Origin: Quillaja saponaria
Taxonomy: Eukaryota > Streptophyta > Magnoliopsida > Fabales > Quillajaceae
Direction of reading: 5' to 3'
Assembly: GCA_029379385.1 (NCBI GenBank)
Contig: CM055611.1
Location: forward strand, 310,001-374,000
Length of the DNA stretch: 64,000 bases
Part shown: positions 1 to 12,730 of the stretch, one piece after another
How positions within the stretch are numbered: the stretch's first letter is position 1
How the letters are laid out: each line of letters opens with the position of its first letter
Notes under the pieces: model-generated
Told to the model about the DNA's origin: nothing
The model's database searches: none
Seen by the model: the letters and a program-made list of their open reading frames with translations, nothing else
Translations under genes and position numbers: made by a program

Positions 1-1
1 A

Positions 2-1719
2 ATTGACGGGAACAGTTTGGTGTACATTTTGGAGAAGGATCTGGACTCAGAGGCAAGAATATCTTTCATCATTTCAAGTACTAGTATGCGACATTTTTAT
101 GCATGGTTGCTTCACTTCGTTTTCTTTCTTCTGGAAGAAAGCTTGTCTTTTTTTCTTAAAGTTGTTCTAGGTGCACACACAACACCATTTAGATTGGAGC
201 TTTTAGGTCTATAACGTGATGATGAATATTCACTTCTTGGTTCCCCTTTCAACAGCTTTTCGACCTTGCAACTTCATGCAAGGTCGTGCTATGCTGTCGT
301 GTTGCACCTTTGCAAAAAGCAGGAATTGTTGATCTAATCAAAAGCCGAACTGATGATATGACACTTGCTATAGGTGATGGTAAGTTCTTTCTGATAAATG
401 ATGCTGGCTATAGCTGTGCTCTTTTGCATTTTTCTTTGTGAGTGGGGGTAATATCTGTTCTGCCTGTTAAAATAGTAAGGTGCGGTGGTTTATGTTGCTA
501 AGTTCTCTGGCACGTGGCGTGCATGTAATTTTAAAGACAAATGGGACCTTGATTGATTTTGACATTATGATTGTTATAAATTCCTCTTTGACATTTCTGC
601 AGGGGCCAATGATGTATCCATGATCCAGATGGCAGATGTTGGTGTTGGGATCTGCGGTCAGGAAGGGCGCCAGGCAGTGATGGCATCAGATTTTGCTATG
701 GGACAGTTTCGATTCTTGAAAAGATTACTTCTGGTGCATGGACACTGGAATTATCAGCGTGTTGGTTATTTAGTGCTCTACAACTTTTACCGAAATGCTG
801 TCTTTGTGTTGATGCTATTCTGGTATGGACCGTATGGTAGTGTTCTTTTAATGTTACTTACTGAACTCCTCCTTTGAGTTCATTTAAATTATAAGCTCTC
901 TTGGAATAATATGTTCTGCAATTTTTTTGTACTGCTTTTGAGTCCTAATCTAGTATGTATTTTCTTTATCTGTAGGTTTATACTATGCACTGCTTTTTCA
1001 ACAACTTCCGCATTAACAGATTGGAGTAGTGTATTCTATTCTGTTATATATACTTCCATCCCGACTATCGTTGTCGGTATTCTGGACAAAGACTTAAGCC
1101 ATAAAACACTTTTGCAGTATCCAAAGTTGTATGGTGCTGGGTACCGTCATGAGGCGTATAATTTGCATTTGTTTTGGATGACAATGATTGACACCCTATG
1201 GCAGAGTCTTGTTCTCTTCTACATACCCCTATTCACCTATAAGGATAGCTCAATTGATATATGGAGTATGGGCAGTCTATGGACTATAGCAGTTGTCATC
1301 CTTGTAAATGTACACTTGGCAATGGACATTCAACGCTGGGTATTAGTTACTCATGTTGCAGTATGGGGATCAATATTCATTACATATGGCTGCATGGTGG
1401 TAATTGATTCCATACCCGTCTTTCCCAACTACTGGTTAGTCTATTGGCATCTACTTACAGAATTATATAGTTTATTTAGTATCATACATAGGATAGAGCT
1501 AATGTACCTCTACTTCATTGCAGGACGATTTATCACCTGGCAAAGTCTCCTACCTATTGGATCACAATTTTGCTTATTATAATTGTGGCATTGCTCCCTC
1601 GTTTTATTTGCAAATTGGTTTATCAAATTTTTTGGCCTTCAGACATTCAGATAGCTAGGGAAGCTGAAATACTGAGAAAGCATGACTACTTGGAGTCAAA
1701 ATGTCAAGGTTCCAGTTAA
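2..1719 (+). CDS. ALA1: ALA1-type phospholipid-transporting P4-ATPase (flippase), 3' part
   Basis: This is the C-terminal part of an aminophospholipid flippase, which moves lipids from the outer to the cytosolic leaflet of cell membranes. The 5' part lies left of the window. Exons are 2-52, 256-379, 603-822, 976-1434 and 1524-1719, and all phases join in one frame. The joined protein carries the P-type ATPase hinge motif [19 protein letters not shown], then [13 protein letters not shown], the HGHWNYQR element typical of P4-ATPases, and about six hydrophobic segments of the membrane domain, ending at TAA 1717-1719. The match to Arabidopsis ALA1 (from memory) has no gaps across the exon 3/4 junction (FW|FILC). 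The first intron starts GC, not GT, and ends AG at 255. The catalytic DKTGT would be upstream and is not seen. I am sure of the family and fairly sure of the ALA1 subgroup. Confidence 0.9.
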
Positions 1720-2908
1720 CATGTGTTGACCCCAGTCTATAGAAACATCAATTGAGGTGGCTTCCCTTGAGTTTGTCCACACATGGCTTTTTGTGGCAGT
1801 TGGTTGTAAAGTTAACCCTGTAAGTGCTTGTTTTCCCTCCCTTTTGTTATCACGGTTACTTCTTTATCAGGTTATTGGGTATAATTCTATACATGACAAT
1901 TCATGTAAACTACTTGCCTTATACTAACTGGTTCTCTTATATCACTAATATTGTAGCTGACTTTGATTTATAATTTCGTTAATTTAATATGATTGATAAC
2001 TATAAAAAAAATATTGTTTTCTTTAGTTACTATTATTTAACATACTTGACAGAATTGCTGTATAATCCCTAAACGTAGATTATAGAAGTAACTAATAACA
2101 TGAGTGTGTTTTTCTTATTTTTGTCTTGTTCACTTTTTTTTTTTTTTTTTTTTCTTTATACTGACATGATGAGTTATTGATGCAACTCAACTCTTAGTAC
2201 ATGATTTTATCTGAAACTAGTTACTATCCTGAGAATTCTTCTTGCTTCTGCTAATTGTAACTTGTAAGGTACTACTACTTAGTATTCTGCTATGCCTCTT
2301 GAACAAAGTTCAACACTTGTGATGTTTGCTTTTATGGAATTGCAATAGTAGGTGTCTGAATGGGGTCTTGTCCCTTTTCAAATGTCTCCCATTCAACTTT
2401 CTTTTTTTGCTTGTTTTAAGAAATATTGTTCTTTTCTCATAAAATCCAAGGTCAATTTATCAATGACCTATAAACAATTTAGGCATTCTGTTGAAACTTA
2501 AAGAAAAAAGAGAATGAAAAAAACAGTCCTATCTGGATTTGGGTTGACAACCATTTCCCAAACCCTTAATGCCATCCTGGTGCAGCGAGGGAGATTTTTG
2601 TAGAGGAATCTGCTAGCATGGGAGTTCCCATCTGAAAGAAAAACAATACACCTTGCAAGTTTTTCAGAATAATGACCTAACTTTCTTCATTGAAGTTTCC
2701 AGAATGGTCTTTACGACTCTTGTACCACTAATTGAGTTAGGTTGTTGTAGAATATTGCTGTTTTTAAAGCTATTGTTAACTTCAGCATTGCTGGTGAAAA
2801 TTGTGTTTACATTTATCTTTCCAGTTCCAAAGATACGTCTAGTGCGAGTGAGACAGCTAGCATAAAACATGAAGGAAATAAAAGGAAGAGTTAGGTTGTT
2901 GCTGATAA

Positions 2909-3210
2909 CATTAAAGGTGCGCCTAAGGCACAAGGTGATGACCCCTCGCCTCTGCCATATTTTAAGGTGCCATAAGGCGCAGCTAAGATTTCAGTTTTTC
3001 ATTTTTTAAAAAAACTCAGTTTTTTAGTTTTCTCAGAAATAGGAAACCTCAAACATTGCAAAGAGTCCTAATAGAAACATGAGGGTCCCTAAAACATTTT
3101 TAAAAAGGCAGAGCATACTTTCAGTGCACCTCACTTTGCTCAGGCACGTGCCTGCGCCTAGGCTGCAGGGACCCTAGTGCCTAGGTGCTCCTAGAGCCTT
3201 TGATAACACT
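2909..3210. mobile_element. Small non-autonomous MULE-like MITE
   Basis: The right end reads GCCTTTGATAACACT, the reverse complement of the AGTGTTATCAAAGGC end of the larger element at 49820-50571. The inside is rich in GGCGC/GCGCC and CCTAGG words in both elements. The left end is degraded (ATTAAAGGTGCGCC). The flanks 2900-2908 and 3211-3219 share GCTGATA, consistent with an eroded 9-bp target-site duplication as made by Mutator-like transposases. It has no coding capacity. Confidence 0.6.
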
Positions 3211-5074
3211 GGCTGATATATGAAAGATGATTGAGGGATCTAGTTTCTATTGTGTGTCTAAATAAATTGTGTTCTACAAATGTTTTACTGGTAAATGATT
3301 GCATCCATCCAGAAAGCTGGGAGTCAGCTGAAATAGATTAGTTTTTTTGAGGTAATGGAGAACTTATTTGATCATTATAATGTATACATTGTTGTAACAG
3401 GGTTGGGTTTGACGAGGAGACTGGAATATGTTATGCATATGCCTCTTCGTGTAATTGAGCCAGCTAACTATTCTTATCAAGTTCTCAATTTGTCTAGGAC
3501 GTTGATCATTTTATGGTTCCAATTCCTCAGATGAGCTGCAGCAGATTGCAAGTGTGTGAGACAAATGGTCAGTATTTGACACAGTAACCAAGTAAATGAC
3601 TATATGATGCCTCATGTCTGGAGGGCGGAAAATAGAAATAGGGGTTTGGAGACGCCCAAAGAGCGGCATTTCCAGATGCTGAGGATTGTTGTTGGGGGAA
3701 CTGTACTGAATCAACTGGGTTTATTGGTGGTCAGAAATTTGGTGTTTATTTGAGAATAGTTTAGTGGCCGGCTTGTGTAGATGAAGAAATTAGTGGCAAA
3801 ACCAAAGTATATAATAGTTGTGCGAAATAGTCTTCGTTTTTTTTTTTTTTTTCTTTCCCTCATTTTTCGTCACCTGATTCTCAAGAAGGAAAGAATGTTC
3901 TTCAAAAATCAAATCTAGTAAAGTATCTTGGGTTACAATCTAAATTGGATCTGTAAAGCTGATAGATCTTGAGTTTAGAATTCTAGTACAGTATCTCTTG
4001 AAAAAATTCTGAACAAGCACCTAGAACGAGCCAGTTATTTCAGTGACAAATGGTTAAGGTTACATTATAGTAGACTAGATGGAATTATTTAAGTGTTTAT
4101 ATATTTTCTCTCATTATTCTAACTGGACTCTATATTTTCTTTAGTTAGAATTTTAGTCATGCTTTCCAAACGAAATATTTTAATAATCAAATTTATGCTT
4201 AAACCTTTTCATCTCTAACTGCTTTCATTTCATTGGGTAAACATGTCCCCTTCTTGACTTATAGAAACTAACGAAATGATAATAATGAATGACAGTTCAT
4301 ATTATTCAATTCTTAATCTTACTATATTATTTTTCTTTTCTTTTATCAATGTTGAATGAACATAAAATCTTCCAAAAGAAAAGGGAAAACTAGTGTTGAG
4401 GAATCTCTCATTCACACAGGTGTTCACATTAAGTTTTCAACCATTTATTATCAGTTTCATGGAAGCATCCAGACTCTTGGGAAAATAAATAAAAAAAATA
4501 AAAAAATGGAAGCATCCGGACCCACCCAGAACTTAAAGAGTACAAATCACTTTTTTTTTTTTTTTTTTTCAGTTCAATAATAATGTACAAATGAGCTTAT
4601 ACGCACAACAAAATTTAAAAAATTTATTCCAAGCTTTTCAATGAAATTCGAACTCAAATGTGATGAAAACATACTTTTAACTATCAGCCAACTCCTCAAG
4701 TTCAAATCAATCTGCAAATCAATGTATCGCTGATTTGATCAAATTCGAATGAACAATAATGGTGCAAATCCATTGTGAGTAATGCTCCTGCGACGCACTA
4801 CATCATTCCAATCGAATCCTTATCCAATGCTTGAAAGAACATAGCGTCTATTAGGGATCTTGGAGATACAACAACCTTTCATTTGTCGTTTTCATAGTTA
4901 CCAAAATACCCTTAGGTCTTTTCCCTTTATTGTTTACCAGGATCCGTACTTGAAGGGGTACAGTGGCCCATCAAACAACAATTTTGTCAAATTTGTGGAC
5001 ACGACAGTAGAGACAACCAACAACTTGAAAAAATATGATTAAAAACCATTATGGAGCCAGGTGTCACATGCAAG

Positions 5075-5221
5075 TGACGACATTAAATGACATTAGATTG
5101 TGACCTCATCAACTAATCGTAAGCCCCAATCACAAGGAAGACCTTCCCACGCTCTATCCCACGCGCTCTCTTTAACACGACCATATCTGGTTCAACAACC
5201 AAGCAAAAAACCTTACGTGGC
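5075..5221 (+). promoter_or_regulatory. TGACG and ACGTGGC motifs upstream of the WRKY gene
   Basis: A TGACG core (5075-5079) and an ACGTGGC G-box/ABRE-like word (5215-5221) lie about 490 and 350 bp before the WRKY start codon. Such cores bind TGA-type and G-box bZIP factors, and WRKY70-type genes are salicylate-responsive. Single short motifs are weak evidence, so regulation by these factors is only a guess. Confidence 0.25.
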
Positions 5222-5564
5222 AACTATTCAACGGTCGTTTTTTACATTTGAATGCCCCCGAGCGTGGGTATAATTAGTTGATGCGATTATTTTATTTCTT
5301 TTTTTATTTTTAAATATTCCTCTAGATGTGGAAGTTTCCCATCTAGCTTCCCTGGATCTTCCTTGCATTTGCAAAATGTACCCCTTTTCTTCTCAAATAA
5401 AACCAACAAAGCCTTCTTTCCACACTCACACACAGACCCTCTGCTCCTCTCTCTTCAACCTTTAGACTCACTTACTAAGCCCTTTAGACTCACTTTCTCT
5501 TGGTAAGCCAAAATCCACACACACTGATACACATACATACTTAAGCCAGACACCCAAATACCCA

Positions 5565-7059
5565 ATGGAGAATTTGTTGCCCAATAGGAGGAAAGTAATC
5601 GACGAGCTTAGGAAAGGTCGAGAATGTGCAAGCCAACTTCAAGAACTGCTCTCCAAAAATGAGTCAGAATCTGAATTGGCCGCTGAAAACCTTATGTCCA
5701 ATATTCTGAGTTCATTTTCCAACACCCTTTTGGTTCTGGCTTGCAATGAATCCGAGGAGGTTTCTAAAATGCAAGGGAGTTGGATTTCCCCCAAGTCTGA
5801 GGATTCTGAAGAAAGTTGCAAGAGTATTTACATGGCTAAAGATCGAAGGGGATGTTACAAGAGAAGGTAACTAATTATTACTTGTTGAGTAGGATGTGAC
5901 TATATTAGTTCGGCGCGTGTCTTGGTGTGAAATTATTAGGTCAATCTCTTCTATTTATTAGCAAATCTCTTGATTAATTTGTCTTCCGTATTCACCTTCA
6001 ATCGATCCTTGAAATGTAAACTAGATCCGTGTTGTGTTATCTTGCCAAATAATTTTATTTATTATTTACTATATTGAATTAAATGCCTGTATACCGTGTG
6101 TATATATATATAATATCAATCATTTATTAGGATTGAAGAGTTGTCAACAGCTAGCCAGTTTATATAAAAAATTAAGTTGTTAGATGAGACATCTGACACT
6201 CGTAGTGAATATAATTAACATATGTAATATTATATAATATAATACTTTGTTAAAAGCATGCGTGTATTTGTGTTTGTGTTGTTGTTTTGTGGGTAATATA
6301 TATGTTGCAGCAGCCTCACTACTAGTCAAGCTCGCTAATTAGTAATGCTTAGATAAAAGTTAAATAATTGGGAATTTCTGTTTACAGAAGAAGTGCAGAG
6401 ACATTGGAGAGGGATACCCCAATTCAAATTGATGATGGACATGCATGGAGAAAGTATGGTCAAAAAGTGATACTAAAAGCCAAATTTCCAAGGTACTTTT
6501 TTCTGTTCCATAGATTAAGCATTAATAGAATTGGAGTCTTTTCTTTTTTCTAAATCCAAACTCATTGATACATGGGGTTTATTCTTGCAGGAGCTACTAC
6601 AGGTGCACTCACAAGACCGATCAAAATTGCCAAGCAACCAAACAAGTTCAGAAAATCCAAGAGGACCCTACATTGTACAGGACCACCTATTATGGCCAGC
6701 ACACTTGCAGAAACTTTCAGAGAGCTCCTGAAATAATATTGGATTCCCCTAATTCTCCTTCAGACACTTCCATGTTACTTAGCTTTGACACAGCCATGTC
6801 AAGCAAACAAGACCAACACCCCTTTTTCTCATCCTTTCCATCAATAAAACAGGAGGGTAATCATATTATTAAGGAAGATCACATACCGAAATCCAATGAT
6901 GATTATCTAGTTTCCAACCAATCATCATCATCGGACTACCTCATGTCCTCCGATCTAACCACTTTCCAATCGTCCGATCATGGGGATGTGATTTCTGATA
7001 TCTTGGCTGGATCTATTGGTCAGCTTGATGATGTTTTGCTGCAACAACTCCAATTTTGA
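5565..7059 (+). CDS. Group III WRKY transcription factor, WRKY70/54-like
   Basis: This is a nuclear DNA-binding regulator that recognises W-boxes. Relatives WRKY70 and WRKY54 act in salicylate defence and senescence. Exons 5565-5866, 6388-6492 and 6591-7059 give 291 residues. The N-terminus has the leucine-rich helical segment usual in group III, then RGCYKRR just before the first intron. The DNA-binding domain has the intact WRKYGQK heptad (residues 121-127) and a C-X7-C-X23-H-X-C zinc finger (C141, C149, H173, C175), which defines group III. The second intron interrupts the domain right after FPR, the position conserved in this family. The C-terminal third is Ser/Asp-rich and acidic, a likely activation region. 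The start is the first ATG and is preceded by a pyrimidine-rich leader. Nothing is broken. The family call is firm; the orthology is likely but not proven. Confidence 0.93.
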
Positions 7060-7379
7060 TTGGTGCATAAACTTATGTGTACGTTCCTCTAGTTTAGTTG
7101 ATGTTTTGCAATTAGGTAGCTCTGTGATAGAGGAGAAAATAATTGCATTAAGCTTGATAACTGGTTTAATGCATCTTCTAATTGGAACATGTTTAATAGC
7201 TCAATCATTGTAAAAATCCTTCATACATAGTGTAGTGTTGGTTTGAATGTTCTTAGTTGGGATGGAGTTGATTTTCTACTGCGAGCAGGTTTATGTAATT
7301 GTATGATCATCTTTTCAAGATATTTCTTTGAAGATGTCTTTTTCTTTTTCTTGCTGTATGCAAGGTATGATTAATGATT

Positions 7380-7417
<38 letters not shown>

Positions 7418-8691
7418 GGAAATCAAAGCATTTTGCAGCTTAAGCCTAGAAAAACTTAAAACATTTTTGGTGAGAGCAAGTTTTGAATGTGCTCAGATTG
7501 CTGAGAACTTCCTGAAAGCAAAATTCAAAATCTTGAGCAATATCTCTAATATAATATATCTCTACAGATGATAAATATGATGATATATTTATTTGCATTT
7601 ATGATTTATGTGAGAAATGGTTGTAACTCAAATCCAACAGGCCAGGCTGTGTATATTTTATATAATGTTTTTCTTTTTTGGCTAAGAATGTAATCAAACA
7701 AGTTAAACCTTTTAGTAACATGCAAGATTTTATCTTTTATGTTCATTTATTATTGGAGGTATTGAGACGATTGCATATATAAATATTTATATTTTTATAT
7801 GGTTAAAGGTTGGTTGAATATCATAGTCTCATATACATGAGTAAGACCAGCCATAACCCAAGTGGACGGTGAATTGTCTTCATTTTTTAATGACTGTAAC
7901 TTTCATTACGTACACAACTTTAAAAGGTGATTGAGATAGATGAATGGTGAAATATAAATTGCAGAAGTGCCAATATATAAGGTTAATAATGTCTGGTGAT
8001 TTTTGATTTTTGATTTTTGATTTTTGACCATTAATTTGTGGAAAGTGGCTTCTCATTGCATACAACCGAAAAAAGAAAAGTAGAGGTGTGAACTGGGAAT
8101 AAATTGGTGGAAGTGTGAACTGGGAAAAAATGTTTCAAATATCCAAATTGCTTTTTCATACAAATTAAGCATTTTGTTGTCAAACCCTCGTGCAATGAAA
8201 GTAGGTCATGATCCCCCACCTTTTGTGCTATGGACAGAGATCATTGAGAAAGCAAGTCATCAGGTCTACTCAAGTCCCACTATTGGGCCTCCATATCCAA
8301 ATTCCTAACTTATAGTCATATGCATGCACCTAAATTCTTAGACATATGCTCTTGTTTTACTAAGTAGCTTGACAGTTCACATTGCCACATTGATGATATA
8401 AAACAAAATTATGCTTGGGATGCTTTCAATTTAGTGGCCTTAACCCCAAAAATATTGCCTTCTTTTATTACTCCATCAGCCTTTTGACCAAATTTTTTTC
8501 TTCTTAATAACTACCTTGTTTTGCCATATGTAAATATTTAAAACAATTAGTATATCAATATATATTCCCTCCTTAACAACCAAGAACATTATTATGTTTT
8601 TTATGGGTAGAAAAAAAAAATAGTGGTGTATCATTATTATATTTGAGTTTGCTAAATCCAGAAAAATTAAGGGCTGTCTCAATCAAAATGC

Positions 8692-8722
<31 letters not shown>

Positions 8723-10157
8723 AATTCACAATAGTTTTAACTTTACTCTTCAAATAAATAAAAAAATTGTCAATGATATCTTAGTTGAATTGCCTAGGAC
8801 AGAGGAGGTCACAAATTTAAAATCTGTGTGTCTCACGCATCGATTTATGAGTGGGGTGTGTTAGTCAGGAGTCCTCCATTAGCCAATCCCAGCATGTCAC
8901 ATTTCCCAAGTCACATGAATACAATTCTACTACCATATGACAAATGCCAACCAAACATCAGATAAGAACATCTATAAATAGCAAATGAAATATACATTTA
9001 TGTCAGAATCCATTTATTATACTTAACTATTTATTATATCTAACTACTTTCTCACCCTAAAATAGCTCTGACTTAATCTTGGTAAGATTTTCGAAAACTC
9101 ACGTCTGATCTCGTCTTTTGCATGCACCCATATCAAGTGTATAAATTTGTGTGGAAATAGGCAATTTTGAAATTGATTATGGTTGGCGGAAGCCATTTTG
9201 GATGACACATATTGTTAAGAACCTTCTTGCCAACGCCATATATTTGTAGTTTGAAACCGGTAATGGATATTATGTTATTGGTGACCATTATTCAAACTTG
9301 CCTATATTAATTTCTCAAACACATGAATAATGCATGCAAGCCATGCTTTTACATCATAGCTGCTCTACTTTTTCTCTATAACACGTAACGCGCAGACTAA
9401 TAGAAATACACAGTATCACACCTCAAATTTTATTTAATCTTAGTTTCACTAGTTATTTTTTTAATAAAAAAGTGATATGCTGTTAGTTTTTACTTTTTTT
9501 TTTCTTTTTTTATTTAAAAAATAAAGTTGGATGCTTTAATTAATATTCTGCTAGGTTTTGCACCACTCCCTTCCCATAAAAGGAGTGACGAATCATATGA
9601 AGAGTTTTACAAATCTCTCCAACTTCTTGACGTGGTATACTTCACTACAGTTTTATTTAATGCCATATCCCATGTACTGATTATAATTTATATGGGGAGG
9701 TTTCGATACCCTTAATTTGCCTGTCTTGAAACATGAAATTCTGTTTGATACAAAATTTTATTTTTGAATTAAATATATTTTGTGAAAATAAAAATAAAAA
9801 TAATGTCTTTCTCTATTCAACATAACCTGTATCATGAGAAGATTCAAATTTGGTGATATCATAGTAGTCTCTTGCTCGGATCCTGATGAAAGAGGTTACC
9901 TAGGAAAGCAGTCTGCTTGATAAGAGTTTCATGTCATTAAGTAAGACAATTTTTGTATCCATGACATTACAAACCATAAGAATTCCAAAATTCAGCTGGT
10001 TGGAGTGACACTTCTAAGTTCTAACAACCTGTTACTTTGTTAATATTTCATGGGTGTCACATGAATCCCTTCCAACCATCCTAAAGAAGAACAGAGCAAG
10101 AGACAGGCACGTGAATGCAGTTTTTTGCACAATTGTGACTGTTGATAATGTCTGAAT
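7060..10157. other. Intergenic spacer, AT-rich, with simple repeats
   Basis: This is the 3' UTR of the WRKY gene followed by about 3 kb with no gene I can support. It contains a 35-base T run (7382-7416), a short GATTTTT tandem (about 7998-8027), and an A run followed by TA repeats (about 8691-8720). A 62-codon frame at 9527-9715 has no recognised homologue and no splice context. Confidence 0.55.
7382..7416. repeat. Poly-T tract
   Basis: This is an uninterrupted run of 35 T downstream of the WRKY gene. It could be the tail of an old retroposon on the minus strand or simple slippage. No SINE body is visible next to it. Confidence 0.8.
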
Positions 10158-10959
10158 TTATACACGAATACACTTCTCTTCAATTGTGAGATCTGTAGGC
10201 TTGTCTCTAATTGTGAATTTTGCAGCAAAATCAAGCTCATACAAGCCCCAAACCAAAGCCAATGAGGCCAACATAACAGGAACAGGACCAAGCATCCACA
10301 GCAACAGGGGAAAAGTGATGCAGAGAACTCGATTGCCGATAAGAGCTAAAGTGAACCCTCTTTCCAATATCGTTTGTGTATACCCCAGCTGTGATGAAAA
10401 CTCACCGTATGCATTCATCAAGAAATTAGCATCAATCAAGTATCCAATGGCCATGGAGCTGCACAAGAAGCTAATCACCAAAAATAATGATGCTGAGCCA
10501 TACTTCAAAGCAAAGATTCTACCCGATTGCGTGCCAAAAAAGGCACCCTTGAAGAGATGGCTTGCGCTGTAGCTGTTGTTGGCTAGAGCAGCCAGGGCCA
10601 AGTTAACAAGAATTGTTATTGTAGCGGTGAGTATGGCGGCCATAAGAGTGTTTCTCAAGCTTTGAACTGCTAGCATACCTTTTTTATCTTCTCCCAGCTG
10701 CACCATACAGTTCATCAATTCCTTAATAATTAAGCAAATCAGAAACAATGAATGAAGATTTAATAATGTGAATTTTATCCTTTGGGGGGCTTACCTTTTT
10801 GAGATTTACAAACCATGCTGTCCTTCTCAGCTTGTCCATTCCAATGGTGGTATGTGAGGGTTTGTTCTTGATGGTATTCCACAGATAGGCATGATAACCT
10901 ACTGTGAGGAAAAGACTAATGGGGACCAAAATAGTGTCTATATAAACAATTACTCCCAT
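10158..10959 (-). CDS. DUF599 family membrane protein
   Basis: There are two exons on the minus strand, 10795-10959 and 10158-10697, joined in phase 0 by a 97-bp GT-AG intron, giving 234 residues, the usual length of the family. The N-terminus is a membrane segment (IDTILVPISLFLTVGYHAYL), followed by the family's conserved RRTAWF, AVQSLRNTLMAA and a serine/alanine stretch, then three more hydrophobic segments. The FLCSSMAIGYLIDANFLMN and FGLYELDF-like regions match plant DUF599 proteins as I remember them. The function of DUF599 is unknown; the topology suggests a small multi-pass membrane protein. The start is the first ATG in frame. The neighbouring WRKY gene is convergent and 3 kb away, so there is no sign of co-regulation. 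Confidence 0.85.
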
Positions 10960-12730
10960 CTTTCAATGAATTACAAGCATCTAAATCAGAAAGCTTTAGG
11001 AGGGTTTTGGCACGTTTGGTAGCCAAACCAGAATGCCTTCTTCTTTATATAAAAATAAGCAAGTAAGGTTGCACGGAAATTTGGGAATGAAACTAGCCAG
11101 AATTTCAGCTCATATTGAATATGATGTAATGCATTAATTAAATTATTGTTTCCAATTCCAAGTGGTGGTCTCCATCTCTGTTTTGGAAATTCTGTAATGG
11201 ACACTAGGATGTTTAATATATATGGGGTTTGAGTCATCTGCAAAGCATGTCTGCCTCAGAAATTTAAAGCAGAAAACTAAATTAGTTTCAGTGGCCCCAT
11301 TATTTCACTAGCAATAAAGCTAGTGCTAATTTTTTGAGGAGATCACTACCAGTAGTGCAACATTTGGCCAATGCCTTGTGTAGCTTGTACAAATTCGCTT
11401 CACTTGAATTCTTTGTTGGGGTGCGAAGACAATTGGATTGTAATTAATCAAAAGGAAGTGTCTTTGTTAGAATAAAGAGATGCCCATTGGATGTCCACCA
11501 ACAGTTTGGTTTCAAATAATATAGGCTATCTATTTATATGGTTATCTAATTAGTCCATTACTAAGAAAATTTCTCAGGGTGAGAGTTTAATTCCATTCAA
11601 TTCAATTCATTTCATCACAATTCAATTCAATTTAAATTATTTCTTAATGTTTGGAACAAATCATTTAAGTGATAGAATTCAAATAAATTAAATTGAATTA
11701 TAGTGTTTGAAATATTATTATAACTAATAGAATTCATTTCATTTTAATAATTTTACAAAATTATCCTTGTATTAGTAAAATAAAAATAAAAAATCTTACA
11801 AAAGCAACTTAAATCATTGTACAGGTCTAATACATTATAAGAAGGGAAAAGAAATGAGGGGAAGGGGAGGGGAAAGAAAGAAGGGAAGAGACGAGATGAG
11901 AAATGGGATAGGAAGAAAAAGGAGAGGTTGTTGTTTTTGAGATGTGGATATGAAGAGAAGTAAAAATGAAAAGTATATATGTATTTTTAACTAATTGAAT
12001 TGAATTCTTAACAAATCATATCAATTTTGATGAGAATTCAAAATGAAAAATATGTTATAAAAACATGATTTAGAATGAACTGAATTCTCATTAAAGATAT
12101 ATCTCAAACACAAAATTGTAATCAAGGTTCATTTAGAATGAATTGGATTCTATAATTTTTAATCAAAGTTGATTTAGTGAATGGGACTTCTACTTTCTCT
12201 AACCACTCAATGTTTTCTACTTGGAACTCCACTCTCATTAATTTGCTTAATCCAAAAAACACGACACAAGATTATTTCTTAGTTTAAACCAATTAGTTCT
12301 TTATAAATCCATATCTGTATGTTAATCATCACGAGTCCCTCTCAAGGCAGATTTGTCCTGAGAAGACGTGTAATTGGTAACTATATGTTGTTCAAGAAAC
12401 TGTCTGCTATGTGCAATTGAGAAAAACTGGAATTGGTAACCTTATGGCTGTTAAAATCGCCTTGGAAAAGACATTCAAAAGTTGGAATGGTCTTTTACCA
12501 GGATGATTCTTATTCTCTCCAACTTTTCTCCTCCTTGCATTAATTTGATATCCTCTCCTGTATCTGCTCCTCAAATCTTTTCATCCTTATTAATGGTAAA
12601 AAACCAGCTCCTTTACCTCACCAAGAAGACTTGCTTTCTCCTTACATTTTCACTACTTACAATTTTTCTCCTCACTCAGTGCTTTCTCCTACTGGCTGCC
12701 ATTTTTCAGTTTGCAAAGGCTGATAATAAA
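10960..12730. other. Intergenic spacer with AATTCA-rich repeat
   Basis: No gene is supported here. The section 10960-11580 would be the promoter of the DUF599 gene. From about 11585 an AATTCA-rich dispersed repeat begins (listed separately). A 95-codon frame at 12482-12769 runs into retrotransposon sequence in another frame and is not a gene. Confidence 0.55.
11585..12190 (+). repeat. AATTCA-rich dispersed repeat, copy 1
   Basis: The section is very rich in GAATT/AATTC words and closely matches, as a reverse complement, the section 52740-53220. Shared words include AAGTGATAGAATTCAAAT, ACTAATAGAATTCATTTC and AAACATGATTTAGAATGA, in the same order. This copy has an extra purine-rich insert (about 11830-11930). 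The ends are fuzzy and I found no target duplication. It is probably a non-autonomous DNA element. Confidence 0.65.

Larger units (their letters stand above)
1720..5564. other. Intergenic spacer with 3' UTR, MITE and WRKY promoter
   Basis: This stretch between the flippase stop and the WRKY start has no convincing gene. It holds the flippase 3' UTR, T-tracts (about 2137-2154 and 3837-3852), the small inverted-repeat element at 2909-3210, and the upstream region of the WRKY gene. Open frames of 60-90 codons here are unlike known proteins and have no splice partners. Confidence 0.6.

Noticed and set aside
7374..7571. Open frame starting with a long phenylalanine run
   Set aside because: It is only the translation of the poly-T tract and has no protein-like sequence after it.
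9527..9715. 62-codon frame with SDESYEEFYKSLQLLD
   Set aside because: It looks somewhat protein-like, but has no recognised family, no splice partners and starts in AT-rich DNA.
10186..10572. 128-codon plus-strand frame
   Set aside because: It is antisense to exon 2 of the DUF599 gene, whose minus-strand frame has clear family motifs.
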